A DNA stretch of 64,000 nucleotides from Serripes groenlandicus (taxonomy: Eukaryota > Mollusca > Bivalvia > Cardiida > Cardiidae). A program made the translations under genes and the position numbers. Below, piece by piece: positions 46,301 through 52,738 of the stretch. Position 1 is the first letter of the stretch. Each line of letters opens with the position of its first letter. The notes under the pieces are model-generated. The model searched no databases. It was not told where the DNA came from and saw only the letters and a list, made by a program, of their open reading frames with translations. The DNA is taken from the NCBI GenBank assembly GCA_031761405.1, contig JASEVX010000011.1:22378503-22442502 (forward strand), given 5' to 3'.

Positions 46301-49014
46301 TTATCAATTATCACATTAAAAAAAATGTAAACAAATGTTTTGAACTTCAAATTAGATATCAATAATTTAGTTTGGATTAAAAATGTGTGAAAAAAGGTAA
46401 TATGTTTGCAATAAACTGTTAATTAAATAACAACCTTGTAGTTTGGATTAAAGATCAAAGATGTGTGAAAGCACATTTATATTATAAATAGTATTAATAT
46501 AATTTTCTTATACTTAATAGTTTTCTTAAACTTAATAAGAGTCTTATATTAATAGAGTTATAGCACGGAAAATAGTGATTTGGCCAAAAGATCCTATCTA
46601 AAAAATATGGCTGGCCAAAAGGTCCAGGCCAAAAAGTCCTAGAGCAAAACGTCCGGGCCAAAACATCCGTTGGCCAAAACGTTCGTCCACCAACAAATCC
46701 ACAGCATAGCCGGCGATCATAGGTAATGTGTATGAACTTTGGTGAACCATGTATCAAAAATTGTTTCCAGAGAGGTTTTTATATGCCTATTTTGAAAAGA
46801 CGGATCGTTTTATAGTTTTACCTGCGGCGTACGGGAGGGCGGGCAGGCGGTGTCTAGTATGTTGTCAGCTAAATAACTTAAGAACCCTTTGTCCCATCAT
46901 CATCAAATTTAGTCAGAATGAGTATTTGCATAATATCTTGGACAAGTTCGATAACTAGCCATATTGCTTCAGGCACTCAAGAGTTATCGCCCTTTATTTA
47001 TACAAATTACCTAAAATTGGTCTTGTCAGCTAAATAACTTTAGAAGCCTTTGTCTAACCATCACCAAATTTTGTCAGAATGTGTATGGGCATAATATCCT
47101 GAACAAGTTCAATAACTAGCCATATCGCTTAAGTCAATTAATAGTTATCGCCCTTTAATTATAGAAATTACCTAAAATTGGTCTTGTCAGCTTAATAACT
47201 TTGGAAGCCTTTGTTCTATCATCATCAAATTTTAACAGAATGTAATTGGCAAGAGTTCTCGCCCTTTAAGTATAGAAGTTACCTAAAATTGGTCATGTCA
47301 GACCGATAACTTAAGAAGCCTTTGTCTAATCATCATTAAATTTTGTCAAAATGTGAATTGGCATCATATCTCAGACAAGTTCGATAACTAGCCATATCAC
47401 TTTAGTCCCTCTAGAGTTATTGCCCTTTAATTATAGAAACTACCTAAAATTGATCTTGTTTGCTCAATCACTTTAGAAGCCTTTGTCTAATTACACCAAA
47501 TTTAGTTAAAATGTGTATTGGCATATTATCTCGGACAAGTTTTATAACCAGCCATATCGCTGTGATCAATCAAGAGTTATTGCCTTTTAATTATAGAAAT
47601 TACCTGAAATAGGTATTGTCTGATCAATTACTTTAAAAGCCTTTGTCACCAACAAATTTGATCGGAATGTGTATTGGACATATGTTGGACAAGTTCAATT
47701 ACCAGCCATATTGCTTCATTCACTGGTGAGTTATTGGCCTTCAATTATAGAAATTACCTCTAATTGGTCTTGTCCCATCAATAACTTTTGAAGCTTTTAT
47801 CCAATCATCACCAAATTTAGTCAGAATGTGTATGGGCATAATATCTCGGACAAGTGCTATAATTAGCCATATAGCTTGAGTCATTGTATTTGATCATCAC
47901 CAATTTAGGCAATATCATATGTTGATGGGCAGAATTTCTTGGTCAGGTTCGATAACTAACTACGTTATCTTAATCACTCCACTATTATATCCCTCGAAAT
48001 GGCCAAAACTATATCAACAGTGTCCGCTCTCTTAATTTGCCTGACGTACAACCAAACATTTGGCGCTCTTGCTTTTGTTGCAATCACGATATTCCTATGT
48101 TTTGATTTGATGATAGTAAATATCGGATTTTTTTTTTATATAGAAGAATTAATAAGATATGATAATAAGTACTCGATAAAGGAATGAAAATACATAATCT
48201 GATATGAGATTATTCGGGTGTAATTACACTTGCTGTCTATTTTTAAAATGAGTTCAAATAAAACTAATACGGTTTAATGACTAACCAGATGATACAAATC
48301 CAAATTTCTATAATAGCTACGTCATTGTATTATCGTAACTCAAATGATGAAAAATACCCAAAAGAAAAATGACAGAAATGATAGGGAAGGGTGGTCAGAC
48401 TCTTCACAAATGTAGTTCAGTAAATTATGGAATGATTTCATTAAAAGTACTTTTATGAAGGGCAAGTCGATTATTTGTTGTATCTGGCATCAATATTTCA
48501 TGGATTTAAAACCTTGGCCATATTTCAAAGTTGAATATATGCTTAACACTATCCCACATACAGTAAATCTGCAGCAGACGATTTTGAAACAATTACATGT
48601 ACTCAAGATACGGAAAATCTCTAGAAATGAGGGTATAATCAATGAAACAAAAGTTGAAAAGATTGTGGCGAAAGGAGAAATAGCTTGTTTTGAGCAATTT
48701 ATTCAAAAGTCGTCTGCTGCAGATGCATCAAAATGCCTATAGGTGGGAAAGGGTTAACAAGATGATAGTTTATTTACTCAGGACGGTAGGACTCGTAAGT
48801 TTTATACTGCAGAGTTGCGCTTCCAGGAAGGAGACATTGAGATTGATTTAACAAAATTATTATGTCTTTGTAGGTTAACAGACTGGTGGCTAAGGGAAAA
48901 ACACCACAAGAGGGCAGTGGTGAAGCTCAACAGGGGCAAATCATGCAGGCGGCCATTTTTCTTTCGTCTCTTGAAAAAGACTTTTTTTTCTTTCCCGGAC
49001 TCGTTGAGCCGTGA
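22237..49014 (+). CDS. CASP2-like: CARD-containing caspase-2-like initiator caspase (eight coding exons)
   Basis: A cysteine protease that cuts after Asp and, in this family, is activated by CARD-mediated clustering in stress and death signalling. Coding exons: 22237-22371, 26458-26647, 27308-27402, 29287-29493, 41571-41790, 42820-43002, 44896-45005, 48874-49014. They sum to 1281 nt (426 aa plus stop), every junction has GT-AG ends and phases match. CARD lies at about aa 5-95. The large subunit starts near aa 141, with catalytic His237 in SHG and Cys280 in QACQG. An acidic Asp-rich linker spans about 284-330, and the small subunit starts near 331 (DMLVAS, then YVSLRN and GSWFIQA) and ends FFFFPG near the C terminus. 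Length is close to vertebrate caspase-2 (about 450 aa); the CARD phrase GPQAFDA and the block around GVDG and KPKLFFIQAC fit caspase-2 best. QACQG rather than QACRG is unusual for caspase-2. No frame break is seen. Confidence 0.92.
22378..23840. repeat. Intron 1: triplicated pieces of exon 1 end, and poly-C
   Basis: After exon 1, the stretch with 'aaatatttacagaaa' and 'gcatgagacaagatg' recurs near 22480, 22655 and 22848 together with 'gtaaagtcactgttaa' and 'ggtcacctgatctcaag'. These are degenerate copies of the exon 1 3' end and its donor. A 25-base C run occupies 23837-23861. No further coding frame is kept. Confidence 0.65.
23897..24000. repeat. MITE fragment
   Basis: Starts 'accctttcccacacacaaca' and includes 'ctgcaacagatgactgaaaa', then stops before the central palindrome, where the element at 24030 begins. 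Confidence 0.6.
24030..25497 (-). mobile_element. Hairpin-ended element carrying a nested, duplicated MITE
   Basis: Oriented opposite to 9537-11315: it starts 'cctcacctgagcactaagtg' and ends 'ggccatcatggccctcttgt' followed by t. The core has degenerate about 165-bp monomers. Two copies of the palindromic MITE sit inside, at 24376-24600 and 24811-25034, in a 434-bp direct repeat (24380-24813 and 24814-25247) that includes flanking monomer sequence. The MITE therefore entered one monomer and was copied with it. Confidence 0.85.
26226..26434. mobile_element. Palindromic MITE copy at 3' end of intron 1
   Basis: Runs from 'accctttcccacatacagca' to 'gtatgtgggaaagtgtta'. The far end lies 23 nt from the exon 2 acceptor; the bases after it (aaacaggttaat) are also seen after the MITE upstream of exon 7. 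Confidence 0.78.
26458..26647 (+). CDS. Caspase exon 2: second half of CARD
   Basis: The acceptor is 'tatttttgaag' and the donor is GATG|gtaagt (phase 1). It encodes aa 46 to 108 plus one base: RHLLDIIPRCGPQAFDALIR is the C-terminal helical part of a CARD, close to the phrase typical of caspase-2. A palindromic MITE ends only 23 nt before the acceptor. Confidence 0.9.
26990..27230 (-). repeat. tRNA-derived SINE, family C, in intron 2
   Basis: The phrases 'catgtgtttcatggctttcg', 'ggtggaagaagaatgtggct' and 'cagagcttgggtttgcaatc' follow the same order as 12175-12400. It ends about 80 nt before exon 3. Several overlapping open frames here are products of the repeat. Confidence 0.6.
27308..27402 (+). 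CDS. Caspase exon 3: CARD to protease linker
   Basis: The acceptor is 'ttttacatttcag' and the donor is GAAGAT|gtaagt (phase 0). It encodes about 32 residues (VWPSDQAMTAEIRVRPCDV and on) with no domain of its own. The RVRPCD segment resembles the part of caspase-2 just ahead of the large subunit. It is the least conserved exon, but phase and splice sites both fit. Confidence 0.78.
27705..27922. mobile_element. Palindromic MITE copy in intron 3
   Basis: Runs from 'aaccctttctgccattcaca' to 'atatgtggttaaaggttaaa', with the central arms 'aaggggaaacaatttcccct' forming a near-perfect palindrome. Confidence 0.75.
27923..28899. other. Intron 3 interior, non-coding
   Basis: No gene recognised. A cluster of 'ggaccgattt' and 'cggtcc' motifs occurs at 28030-28420, perhaps a decayed repeat. 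The open frame at 28495-28719 has no family features. Confidence 0.5.
28900..29121. mobile_element. Palindromic MITE copy at 3' end of intron 3
   Basis: One of the best-preserved copies: it starts 'aaccctttccctcatacgac' and ends 'tatgagggaaagggttaa'. The centre reads 'gagaaattgcacgttttgtg' followed by caatttcttctttt. It ends 165 nt before exon 4. Confidence 0.82.
29287..29493 (+). CDS. Caspase exon 4: start of large subunit
   Basis: The acceptor is 'atttaatttctag' and the donor is GCACAG|gtaact (phase 0). It encodes 69 residues beginning VYPMKKMRRGRCIVISNRVF. RG near aa 149-150 is the arginine-glycine pair that lines the substrate pocket in caspases. EDALNELFTQLQFNVVIYRD is the usual helix and strand that follow. 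Confidence 0.92.
29757..29803. repeat. GAGACCAC hairpin
   Basis: 'taagagaccacc' and 'agtggtctctta' are reverse complements around a 20-base loop. The motif is related to the TTAAGGAGACC clusters at 1160-1300 and 15605-15890. Confidence 0.5.
29810..30650. other. Intron 4 start, non-coding
   Basis: AT-rich. A short direct repeat ('cttgtatttttg', then aactttgagtttagctcaacg) at 30273-30310 recurs at 30608-30645. No gene. Confidence 0.5.
30652..33005 (-). mobile_element. Hairpin-ended element with ~165-bp tandem core
   Basis: Begins 'tttagctcacctatgcacaa' with agtgcaaggtgagct, and ends 'actatcatggtcctcttgtt'. At least eleven monomers of 163-167 bp carry 'ctaccaagattgttcaaatt' and 'gtatgtagcatcatc' (anchors near 30991, 31154, 31318, 31483, 31650 and on to 32700). 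The body sequence is unrelated to the 168-bp family although the termini are the same, so termini and cores are exchanged between families. Confidence 0.85.
33018..33504 (-). mobile_element. Tandem-core element, interrupted by the TIR element
   Basis: Contains the unique tail ('ccagtgggcgtattgggatg', 'aacttcacagaaagcatcct') and two core monomers ('tgaccaccagggggcggggc' near 33480). It is cut within a gctgtttt site at 33501, where the 4.56-kb element begins; the continuation (ttttgcattatatg...) resumes at 38061. The uninterrupted form would match other monomers, which read ggctattttgccttatatgg. Confidence 0.75.
33505..34190 (+). repeat. Left long terminal inverted repeat with internal tandem units
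   Basis: After the outer about 170 bp, a roughly 165-bp unit ('gccgccattactgaaaaa', 'ttcatccattatctc', 'tgaagtgtctatacctatgt') is repeated about three times. The same units, inverted, make up the right repeat. These may be protein-binding sites for transposition; that is inference. Confidence 0.8.
34296..37395 (-). pseudogene. Broken gene: PIN/FEN-like nuclease core and CXC-like tail
   Basis: Read on the minus strand. Pieces in order: 37395-37036; a continuation with TVDQALFCKLMEHKW near 36900 after a stop; 36792-36610; 36610-36125 (FNDVNFVFWWRYMNMVSIIL); 36095-35630; 35630-34850 (CLIIDGQALV, VVFDRY, THEEADTRLVLH, SSRDTDVLALL); then HALTGCDTTSY near 34850-34800 and a tail 34688-34296 ending in CACQKQCRNHHCKCRKSRLR. 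The spaced Asp/Glu motifs, especially EEADTR followed by DTDVLALL, resemble XPG-I/FEN folds; the Cys-rich end resembles a CXC motif. I recall this arrangement as a large unnamed family in cnidarians and molluscs. At least three frameshifts (near 36130, 35625, 34865) and two stops (near 37000 and 34730) break it. Confidence 0.75.
37540..38060 (-). repeat. Right long terminal inverted repeat
   Basis: Mirror of 33505-34190: 'ccctgaccctgaaaacatag', 'ggagataatggataaaaatg', 'agtaatggcggccgctaatt', then 'aacttttaccccaaaatgcc' near the tip. It holds two to three tandem units versus three on the left, so the arms are unequal. Confidence 0.8.
38061..38312. repeat. Resumed host repeat after the TIR element
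   Basis: Begins 'ttttgcattatatgtatata' and 'aaaaaatcttctcccaaaat', the continuation of the element interrupted at 33504. It merges into a different tandem core near 38150 ('agttttgtgtgcaactaagt'). Confidence 0.6.
38313..39136 (+). repeat. Direct duplication, copy 1
   Basis: About 820 bp of tandem-core material ('tgcaagttatggcccttttt', 'gtccatatcttagtaactac') that recurs at 39763-40572 with very few differences and the same orientation. Both copies end with 'ttgacagccagacatttaat' and acgcatatttcttgtta. It is a segmental duplication about 1.44 kb apart, with unique sequence between. Confidence 0.8.
39137..39762. other. Spacer between duplicate blocks
   Basis: No gene. It contains a repeated 'ccggac' and 'tccggttcc' motif cluster at 39620-39730, reminiscent of the 28030-28420 cluster in intron 3. 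Confidence 0.45.
39763..40572 (+). repeat. Direct duplication, copy 2
   Basis: Copy of 38313-39136; see that entry. Small indels distinguish it (for example a missing 'atcac' near 40010). Confidence 0.8.
40771..41291. mobile_element. Element with GTACGTATTATGG / CGTATTATGTACC ends
   Basis: Starts 'tatacgaccatttcttaaaa' with 'cggtacgtattatggtatgg' and ends 'gacgggcgtattatgtaccg' followed by tttgcggtactcttgtt. A 'ccctccctccctccgtccgt' tract follows the start. The core has two about 125-bp units ('ttttccgcacttttttc', 'gagctgaaatt'). The layout (end motif, simple tract, short tandem core, cttgtt end) is like the other elements. Confidence 0.65.
41571..41790 (+). CDS. Caspase exon 5: catalytic His and Cys
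   Basis: The acceptor is 'tttttcttttag' and the donor is CAAGGAG|gtttgt (phase 1). It encodes aa 210-282 plus one base. ADCFVCVLCSHG carries the catalytic histidine; FFIQACQG carries the catalytic cysteine. GIFGVDG and NCPALVTKPK match the caspase-2 pattern between them. It is separated from exon 4 by a 12-kb intron full of repeats. Confidence 0.95.
41840..42819. repeat. Intron 5: two repeat cores
   Basis: 41980-42285 resembles the 165-bp monomer family (accacttggcaaatttgga, 'ggctgttttgtctta'). At about 42298 a different element begins 'tcgagcccttttgtggtgag' followed by ctcgac, with two units of about 170 bp ('ccttgtccagcc', 'catgcatcat') up to 42760. No coding exon besides exon 6. Confidence 0.6.
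42820..43002 (+). CDS. Caspase exon 6: inter-subunit linker and start of small subunit
   Basis: The acceptor is 'attttttccag' and the donor is CAACCAG|gtatgt (phase 1). After ETSDVGVNVDNLDSGPD comes an acidic stretch with several Asp residues (286, 292, 295, 299, 314, 318) that could serve as self-processing sites. VPAKIDMLVASATQPG begins the small subunit. The 3' end of this exon and its donor are repeated 176 bp downstream. Confidence 0.9.
43133..43310 (+). pseudogene. Partial tandem duplicate of exon 6 end
   Basis: From gttccc at 43133 the sequence repeats 42957 onward: it includes a copy of the IDMLVAS-type coding stretch (TIDMLVASPTHPG) and a copy of the donor (gtttgt) plus intron bases ('ttgatgtatttgga'). 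The duplication unit is 176 bp. A cryptic acceptor 'tggttcccag' at 43140 would enter in the wrong frame, so the copy is not an obvious alternative exon. Confidence 0.8.
43311..44660. other. Intron 6 interior, non-coding
   Basis: Decayed MITE-like arms at 43270-43600 and 44160-44310. A half tRNA-like stretch ('tgtagctcagtcaataaagg') occurs near 43813 but lacks a convincing box B. No gene. Confidence 0.5.
44661..44869. mobile_element. Palindromic MITE copy at 3' end of intron 6
   Basis: Contains 'caaatctgcagcagacaact' and ends 'gtatgtgggaaagggtta' 26 nt before the exon 7 acceptor. The bases after the MITE (aaacaggtgaat) resemble those after the copy ahead of exon 2. Confidence 0.75.
44896..45005 (+). 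CDS. Caspase exon 7: small subunit
   Basis: The acceptor is 'ttttccatttaag' and the donor is ATCCTG|gtatgt (phase 0). It encodes GYVSLRNVHYGSWFIQAVVY and on. R349 is the small-subunit arginine of the substrate pocket, and GSWFIQA is a hallmark of the family. Leu348 replaces the Trp of many caspases; vertebrate caspase-2 also lacks that Trp. A MITE ends 26 nt before the acceptor. Confidence 0.92.
45063..45624 (-). mobile_element. Short hairpin-ended element (relative of 7005-9416)
   Basis: Starts 'tttagctccactggttgaaa' with gccagt and ends 'actggccctcttgggcctct' followed by tgtt, the reverse of the 7005-9416 ends. Two core monomers remain ('aacatggccaccaaggggcg', 'acatggccaccagggggctg'). Confidence 0.8.
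45975..46705. mobile_element. Inverted-repeat element with CCAAAACGTCC-type ends
   Basis: The left arm at about 45985-46100 ('ggacgttttggcaaacggat', 'gttttggcccagatg', 'aggactttttggccag') is the inverse of the right arm at about 46570-46700 ('ttggccaaaacgttcgtcc', 'gggccaaaacatccg', 'aaaaagtcctag'). Each arm is itself a string of short GG(A/T)C(G/T)TTTTGGCC-like repeats. The AT-rich interior has no gene. Confidence 0.8.
46780..47990. repeat. Tandem-core element, about seven units of ~160 bp
   Basis: Starts 'atgcctattttgaaaagacg' with 'gtacgggagggcgggcaggc'. Units carry 'aattacctaaaattggtctt' and 'ggacaagttcgataactagc' (near 46940, 47110, 47385, 47535, 47695, 47855). The 3' boundary is unclear. 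The open frame at 47999-48187 after it encodes a hydrophobic peptide with no support. Confidence 0.65.
48325..48530. repeat. Dispersed repeat, copy 2 (partner at 17205-17430)
   Basis: Contains 'tacgtcattgtattatcgta', 'aatgacagaaatgataggga', 'cttcacaaatgta', 'tacttttatgaagggcaagt' and 'atttcatggattta', matching the block upstream of the caspase gene in order and orientation. Confidence 0.65.
48544..48755. mobile_element. Palindromic MITE copy in intron 7
   Basis: Runs from 'actatcccacatacagtaaa' to 'aggtgggaaagggttaa', 118 nt before exon 8. Confidence 0.75.
48874..49014 (+). CDS. Caspase exon 8: C terminus
   Basis: The acceptor is 'tatgtctttgtag'. It encodes VNRLVAKGKTPQEG... to SSLEKDFFFFPGLVEP and the TGA at 49012-49014. 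VNR after the LLIL of exon 7 and the terminal FFFPG match the ends of caspase small subunits. The other forward frame at 48815-49024 is a shadow. Confidence 0.9.
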   Translation, partial: VNRLVAKGKTPQEGSGEAQQGQIMQAAIFLSSLEKDFFFFPGLVEP

Positions 49015-49139
49015 CATCACATGAACATTTGTGTATCTAACAGTGAGATAGAAAGACGTTTAATTTTTTAACACTGAATTATTCAACCCTTCATGTAAAT
49101 TTATTTCCTACTATTATCTGATTATCCCACATTGACTTT

Positions 49140-49403
49140 TTAGCTTGTCTGTTTTTCGAAGAAAAAAAGTCGGCCTATTGTGATATTGGCGTCGTCATAA
49201 ATTAAACTTTAATAAATTAACTCATTAACCTTTACTCAAAAAACGTTTAACATTTTCAAATGAAACTTGGTACACATGTATCTAGGAACAATACGCATGT
49301 CTATACCAAGTCACATAACCTTGGCGTTTATAATTATCCAGTAATGCACATTTTTGACTCAGATAAAAGCTGGCCAGCTTTAGGCTCCATGGCGCTCTTG
49401 TTT
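49140..49403 (+). repeat. Repeat overlapping the likely 3' UTR
   Basis: Starts 'tttagcttgtctgtttttcg' followed by aagaaaaaaagtcggcc and ends 'gctccatggcgctcttgttt', the same pattern of ends as the hairpin elements. It holds the candidate AATAAA. Confidence 0.55.
49211..49216 (+). terminator. Candidate polyadenylation signal
   Basis: AATAAA lies about 197 nt after the caspase stop codon. It falls within or at the edge of a repeat that begins near 49140 and ends 'ccatggcgctcttgttt' near 49403, so the mRNA 3' end may come from a transposable element. No transcript evidence is available here. Confidence 0.35.
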
Positions 49404-49534
49404 TGTATATGGTGATTAACACCACCTCCACTCATTTTCAATTATATCATTACTTTTACTGGGTAAGATCCTGACACCAGCGAGTCAGTCATAATGCAAA
49501 CCTCACAATCAGGAGCCCCTGGGAGGAAAAGCAT

Positions 49535-49665
49535 TTACAACCATTTTTAAAGTCATTGGTATTATCCGACCAGGGATCAAACTCTCGACCTTCCTCACCT
49601 AAGGCAGACACTTTACCACTACACCACCTAGGTGGTTTAGGGCTGATACAGATAGCTTGATGCCA
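49535..49665 (-). repeat. tRNA-derived SINE, family B
   Basis: On the minus strand, 'aggtggtgtagtggtaaagt' and 'gtcgagagtttgatccctgg' form the A and B box regions of a tRNA-like head. Related to the head at 22042-22105. Confidence 0.6.
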
Positions 49666-49767
49666 CTGTAGTAAACAAGTTTTAAAAGCATTATGAGAAA
49701 ATATGAAATTGTTTAAACTCTTTGACAAAAAATATACATGACATATTTAAGATATCATACTTTTTAC

Positions 49768-49945
49768 ATTGGTTGTTTTCAAAGCAGACGACTCTGAAAA
49801 TATCAATGGAAAATCTCTTTAAATGAAAAGATACATATTGAAAAGAGTTGGAAACATTGTGGTCAAAAGAGAAATTTCTCCTTTTGCCACAATATTTTCA
49901 ATGATTGTCTGCTGCGGATGCTTCAAAATGTCTCTTAAACAGTTA
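49768..49945. repeat. MITE fragment
   Basis: Shows 'aaagcagacgactctgaaaa', 'tttctccttttgccacaata' and 'gattgtctgctgcggatgct'. It lacks clean terminal CCCTTTCCC arms. Confidence 0.6.
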
Positions 49946-50160
49946 ACCTTTTGCACATACAAACACTTTTGAAGACATTGTGGCAAAAAGAGTTCCAACA
50001 ATGATATCACAGGGTCAATAACCTATATTATTGCATACTTTCATATTGTGCCGTTCACTTTGCATTGCAGAAAGTGGTCATGACCGGTGTCAAGGAGTGA
50101 TCATGACCGTAGATAAGGGCATGCGAAAATTCCGCATAATGAATATGCTAGGGACTACCT

Positions 50161-51002
50161 TTTTAGCTCACCTATGCACGAAGTGCAAGGTGAGCTATTG
50201 TGATCACATTTTGTCCGGCGTCTAGCTTGCGTCGTGCGTCGTCAACATTTGAGCTTGTTAACACACTACAGGCTACATTTTGCATCCTATCTTCATGAAA
50301 GTTTATCAGAACATTCATCTCCATCAAATCTTGGACAAGTTCGAAACTGGGCTATATGAGGTCAAAAACTATATCAGAATGTTTGTCTTGATGATATGTA
50401 GGTCAAGTTCAAACATGGGTCATGTCGGGTCAAAAAGTAGATCACTATGTCAAATTGAAGGAAAATCTTGTTAACACTCCAGAGGCCGCAATTTTTGCTT
50501 CAGCAGTTTGAAATTTTTGTCTTGAAAATATCTAGGTCAAGTTTGAATATGGGTCATATTGGGTCAGAAACTAGGTCACTAGGCCAAATTGAAGGGAAAT
50601 CTTGTTAACACTGTAGAAGCCGTATTTTTTTTTGCATCAGCAGCTTGAAATTTGGTCAGAATGTTGAGCTGAATGATATCTAGGTCAAGTTCCAATATGG
50701 GTCATGCCAGGTCAAAAACAAGGTCAATAAAGGAAAATAAAGGAAAATATTTTTCAAACTCCGGAGGCTGCATTTTTACTTAGGGCAAGTTGAAAATTTG
50801 TCAGAATGTTGTCTTGATGATATCTAGTCCATGTTGGAATATGGGTCATATCAGGAAAAGAAATATAGATCACTAGGCCAAATGAAGGAAAATCTTGTTA
50901 ACACTGGAGGTTGCATTCAGAATAATTGTCTTGATGTGTTTTGCATTGCAGTACATTGTATAATTAAGGTGAGCGATCCAGGGCCATCATGGCCCTCTTG
51001 TT
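50161..51002 (-). mobile_element. Hairpin-ended element with ~150-bp core
   Basis: Starts 'ttttagctcacctatgcacg' followed by aagtgcaaggtgagct and ends 'gggccatcatggccctcttg' followed by tt. Core units ('gatatctaggtcaagttcca', 'aaatcttgttaacactg') are the reverse complement of the 480-3330 tandem family. Its last bases run directly into the next element. Confidence 0.83.
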
Positions 51003-52147
51003 TAGCTCACCTGTGCACGAAGTGCTCAAGGTGAGTTATTGTGATCGCTCTATGTCCGGCATGCATCATCCGTCGTCCGTCAACATTTTCTCCTCTGTAA
51101 CCAGTGGGTCAACTGGGATGAAACTTCACAGAAAGCATCCTCTCAATGTCCTTAACAGAATTCCTCAAAAAATTTGGGATCCATGCAAAATTCTGGTTTC
51201 CATGGCAACGAAATGAAAAAAACCTCAAAATTATTCTTCTCCCAAACTGGTTGGCAGATTTTCAAATAATTTTGTAGAAATTTTCCTTGGATGACCCTCT
51301 ATGAGATTCCTTTAAGCCATGTTGATTGGTCGATAAACATGGCCACCAGGGGGGGCGGGGCTATTTTGCCTTATATGGCTATAGTGAAAACTTAAAAAAT
51401 CTTCTTCTCCGAAAGTGTCAGGCCTATTTTCAAAAAAGTTTGTAGAAATGTTCCTTGGATGACCCTCTATCAGATTCCTTCAAGCCATGTTGATTGGACG
51501 AAAAACATGGTTGCCAGGAGGGCGGGGCTATTTTGCCTTATATAGCTATAGTGAAAACTTAAAAAATCTTTTCTCCCAAAGTGTCAGGCCGATTTTCAAA
51601 TAATTTTGTAGAAATGTTCCTTGGATAACCCTCTATCAGATTCCTTCAAGCCAAGTTGAGTGGTCGAAAAACATGGCCGCCAGGGGGACTATTTTGCCTC
51701 ATATGGCTATAGTGAAAACTTAAAAAATCTTCTTCTCCTGTGTCAGGCCGATTTTCAAATTATTTTGTAGAAATGTTCCTAGGGTGTTCGTCTATCAGAT
51801 TCCTTCAAGCTAAGTTGATTGGTCGGAAACCATGGCTTCCCGGGGCGGGGCTTATATAGCTAAAGTGAAAAAAATATATTCCAGGGCCACAATAAGGAAT
51901 CCGCTGTGATCGAGTGGTTAGCGTCGGGGATTTCGAATCCGGGTGTCCCGGGTTCGATCCCCAGTCGCGGCACTACGGTCATGGTGGAGTCCCCTTGGAC
52001 AAGGCATATTTTCTAGCCTAGTACTGGTTGTTTACCCAGGGATCATGAATATTTAAATTTAATTGCGCGCTAAATGACCTTAGCTGTCGATGCGCCATAA
52101 AAGAATATACATTCATTCATTCCAGGGCCATCATGGCCCTCTTGTTT
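51001..52147 (-). mobile_element. Hairpin-ended element with 168-type core, SINE-interrupted
   Basis: Starts 'tttagctcacctgtgcacga' and ends 'agggccatcatggccctctt' followed by gtt. It has four core monomers (near 51340, 51510, 51680, 51840) and the unique tail 'ccagtgggtcaactgggatg'. A family A SINE inserted in the end hairpin region at 51890-52118 with a 12-bp target duplication. Confidence 0.87.
51890..52118 (+). repeat. tRNA-derived SINE, family A, with 12-bp target duplication
   Basis: The head has 'gatcgagtggttagcgtcgg' (box A) and 'gggttcgatccccagtcgcg' (box B). The body 'gtggagtccccttggacaag' and 'ttacccagggatcatgaat' follows, then a tail with 'attcattc'. The target duplication attccagggcca lies at 51878-51889 and 52119-52130. 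It was probably retroposed by a LINE whose family I cannot name. Confidence 0.88.
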
Positions 52148-52499
52148 ATGTAAACAAAAATAGGTGACCTAAATATCATTTTTATACCTCACTTGACTTT
52201 GTATTGTTAAATTCTCATATACTCATCCTGGGCTATTTCTTACTGTCTCATGGCAACAGTACGTTTTTGACCGGTTAACAGTATACTATTACATGGCACT
52301 TGCGTCTAAATTGTTGGTCATGCACGTGCATGACGTCATTTAAAACAATAACTTCACTGTTATGATTCAACTTTCCAAACGGCAAAATTTATAGGATCTT
52401 TTTTATAACCCAGTGTTAATATGCAATCTGATTTTCTAGATTTCTATTGAACAGGAAATTAGTTCTTAACTTATATAATAGCGCAATGCTTCGTTCTTT

Positions 52500-52728
52500 G
52501 AGGAGGAATCCACCATGGTCGAGTGGTAAGCGTTGGTGATTTGAAACCAGGCGTCCCAGGTTCGATTCCCAGTCGCGGCAGGACGGTCATGGTGGAGTGC
52601 GCTTGGGCAAGGCACATTTTCTAGCCTAGTACTGGTTTGTTTACCCATGGATCATGAATAAGTGCAGTTGCTGTGATTTAACTGAAATGATGTTGAAAGT
52701 GGCGTAAAACCCCAGTTAAACAAACATT
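52500..52728 (+). repeat. tRNA-derived SINE, family A
   Basis: Box A 'catggtcgagtggtaagcgt', box B 'caggttcgattcccagtcgc', the same body as 51890-52118 but with a longer 3' part ('tttaactgaaatgatgttga', 'ggcgtaaaaccccagttaaa'). Confidence 0.85.
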
Positions 52729-52738
52729 ATTTTAGGCT

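Noticed and set aside
47999..48187. Small hydrophobic protein
   Set aside because: Single short frame at the edge of a tandem element, no homologue pattern or splice support.
50074..50160. Frame with SGHDRCQGV as a last caspase exon
   Set aside because: The exon at 48874-49014 fits in phase and ends like the family; this stretch has no resemblance to a small subunit.
51897..51975. tRNA gene
   Set aside because: Has boxes A and B but is the head of a SINE with a shared body and target duplication; the same applies to 52505-52575.
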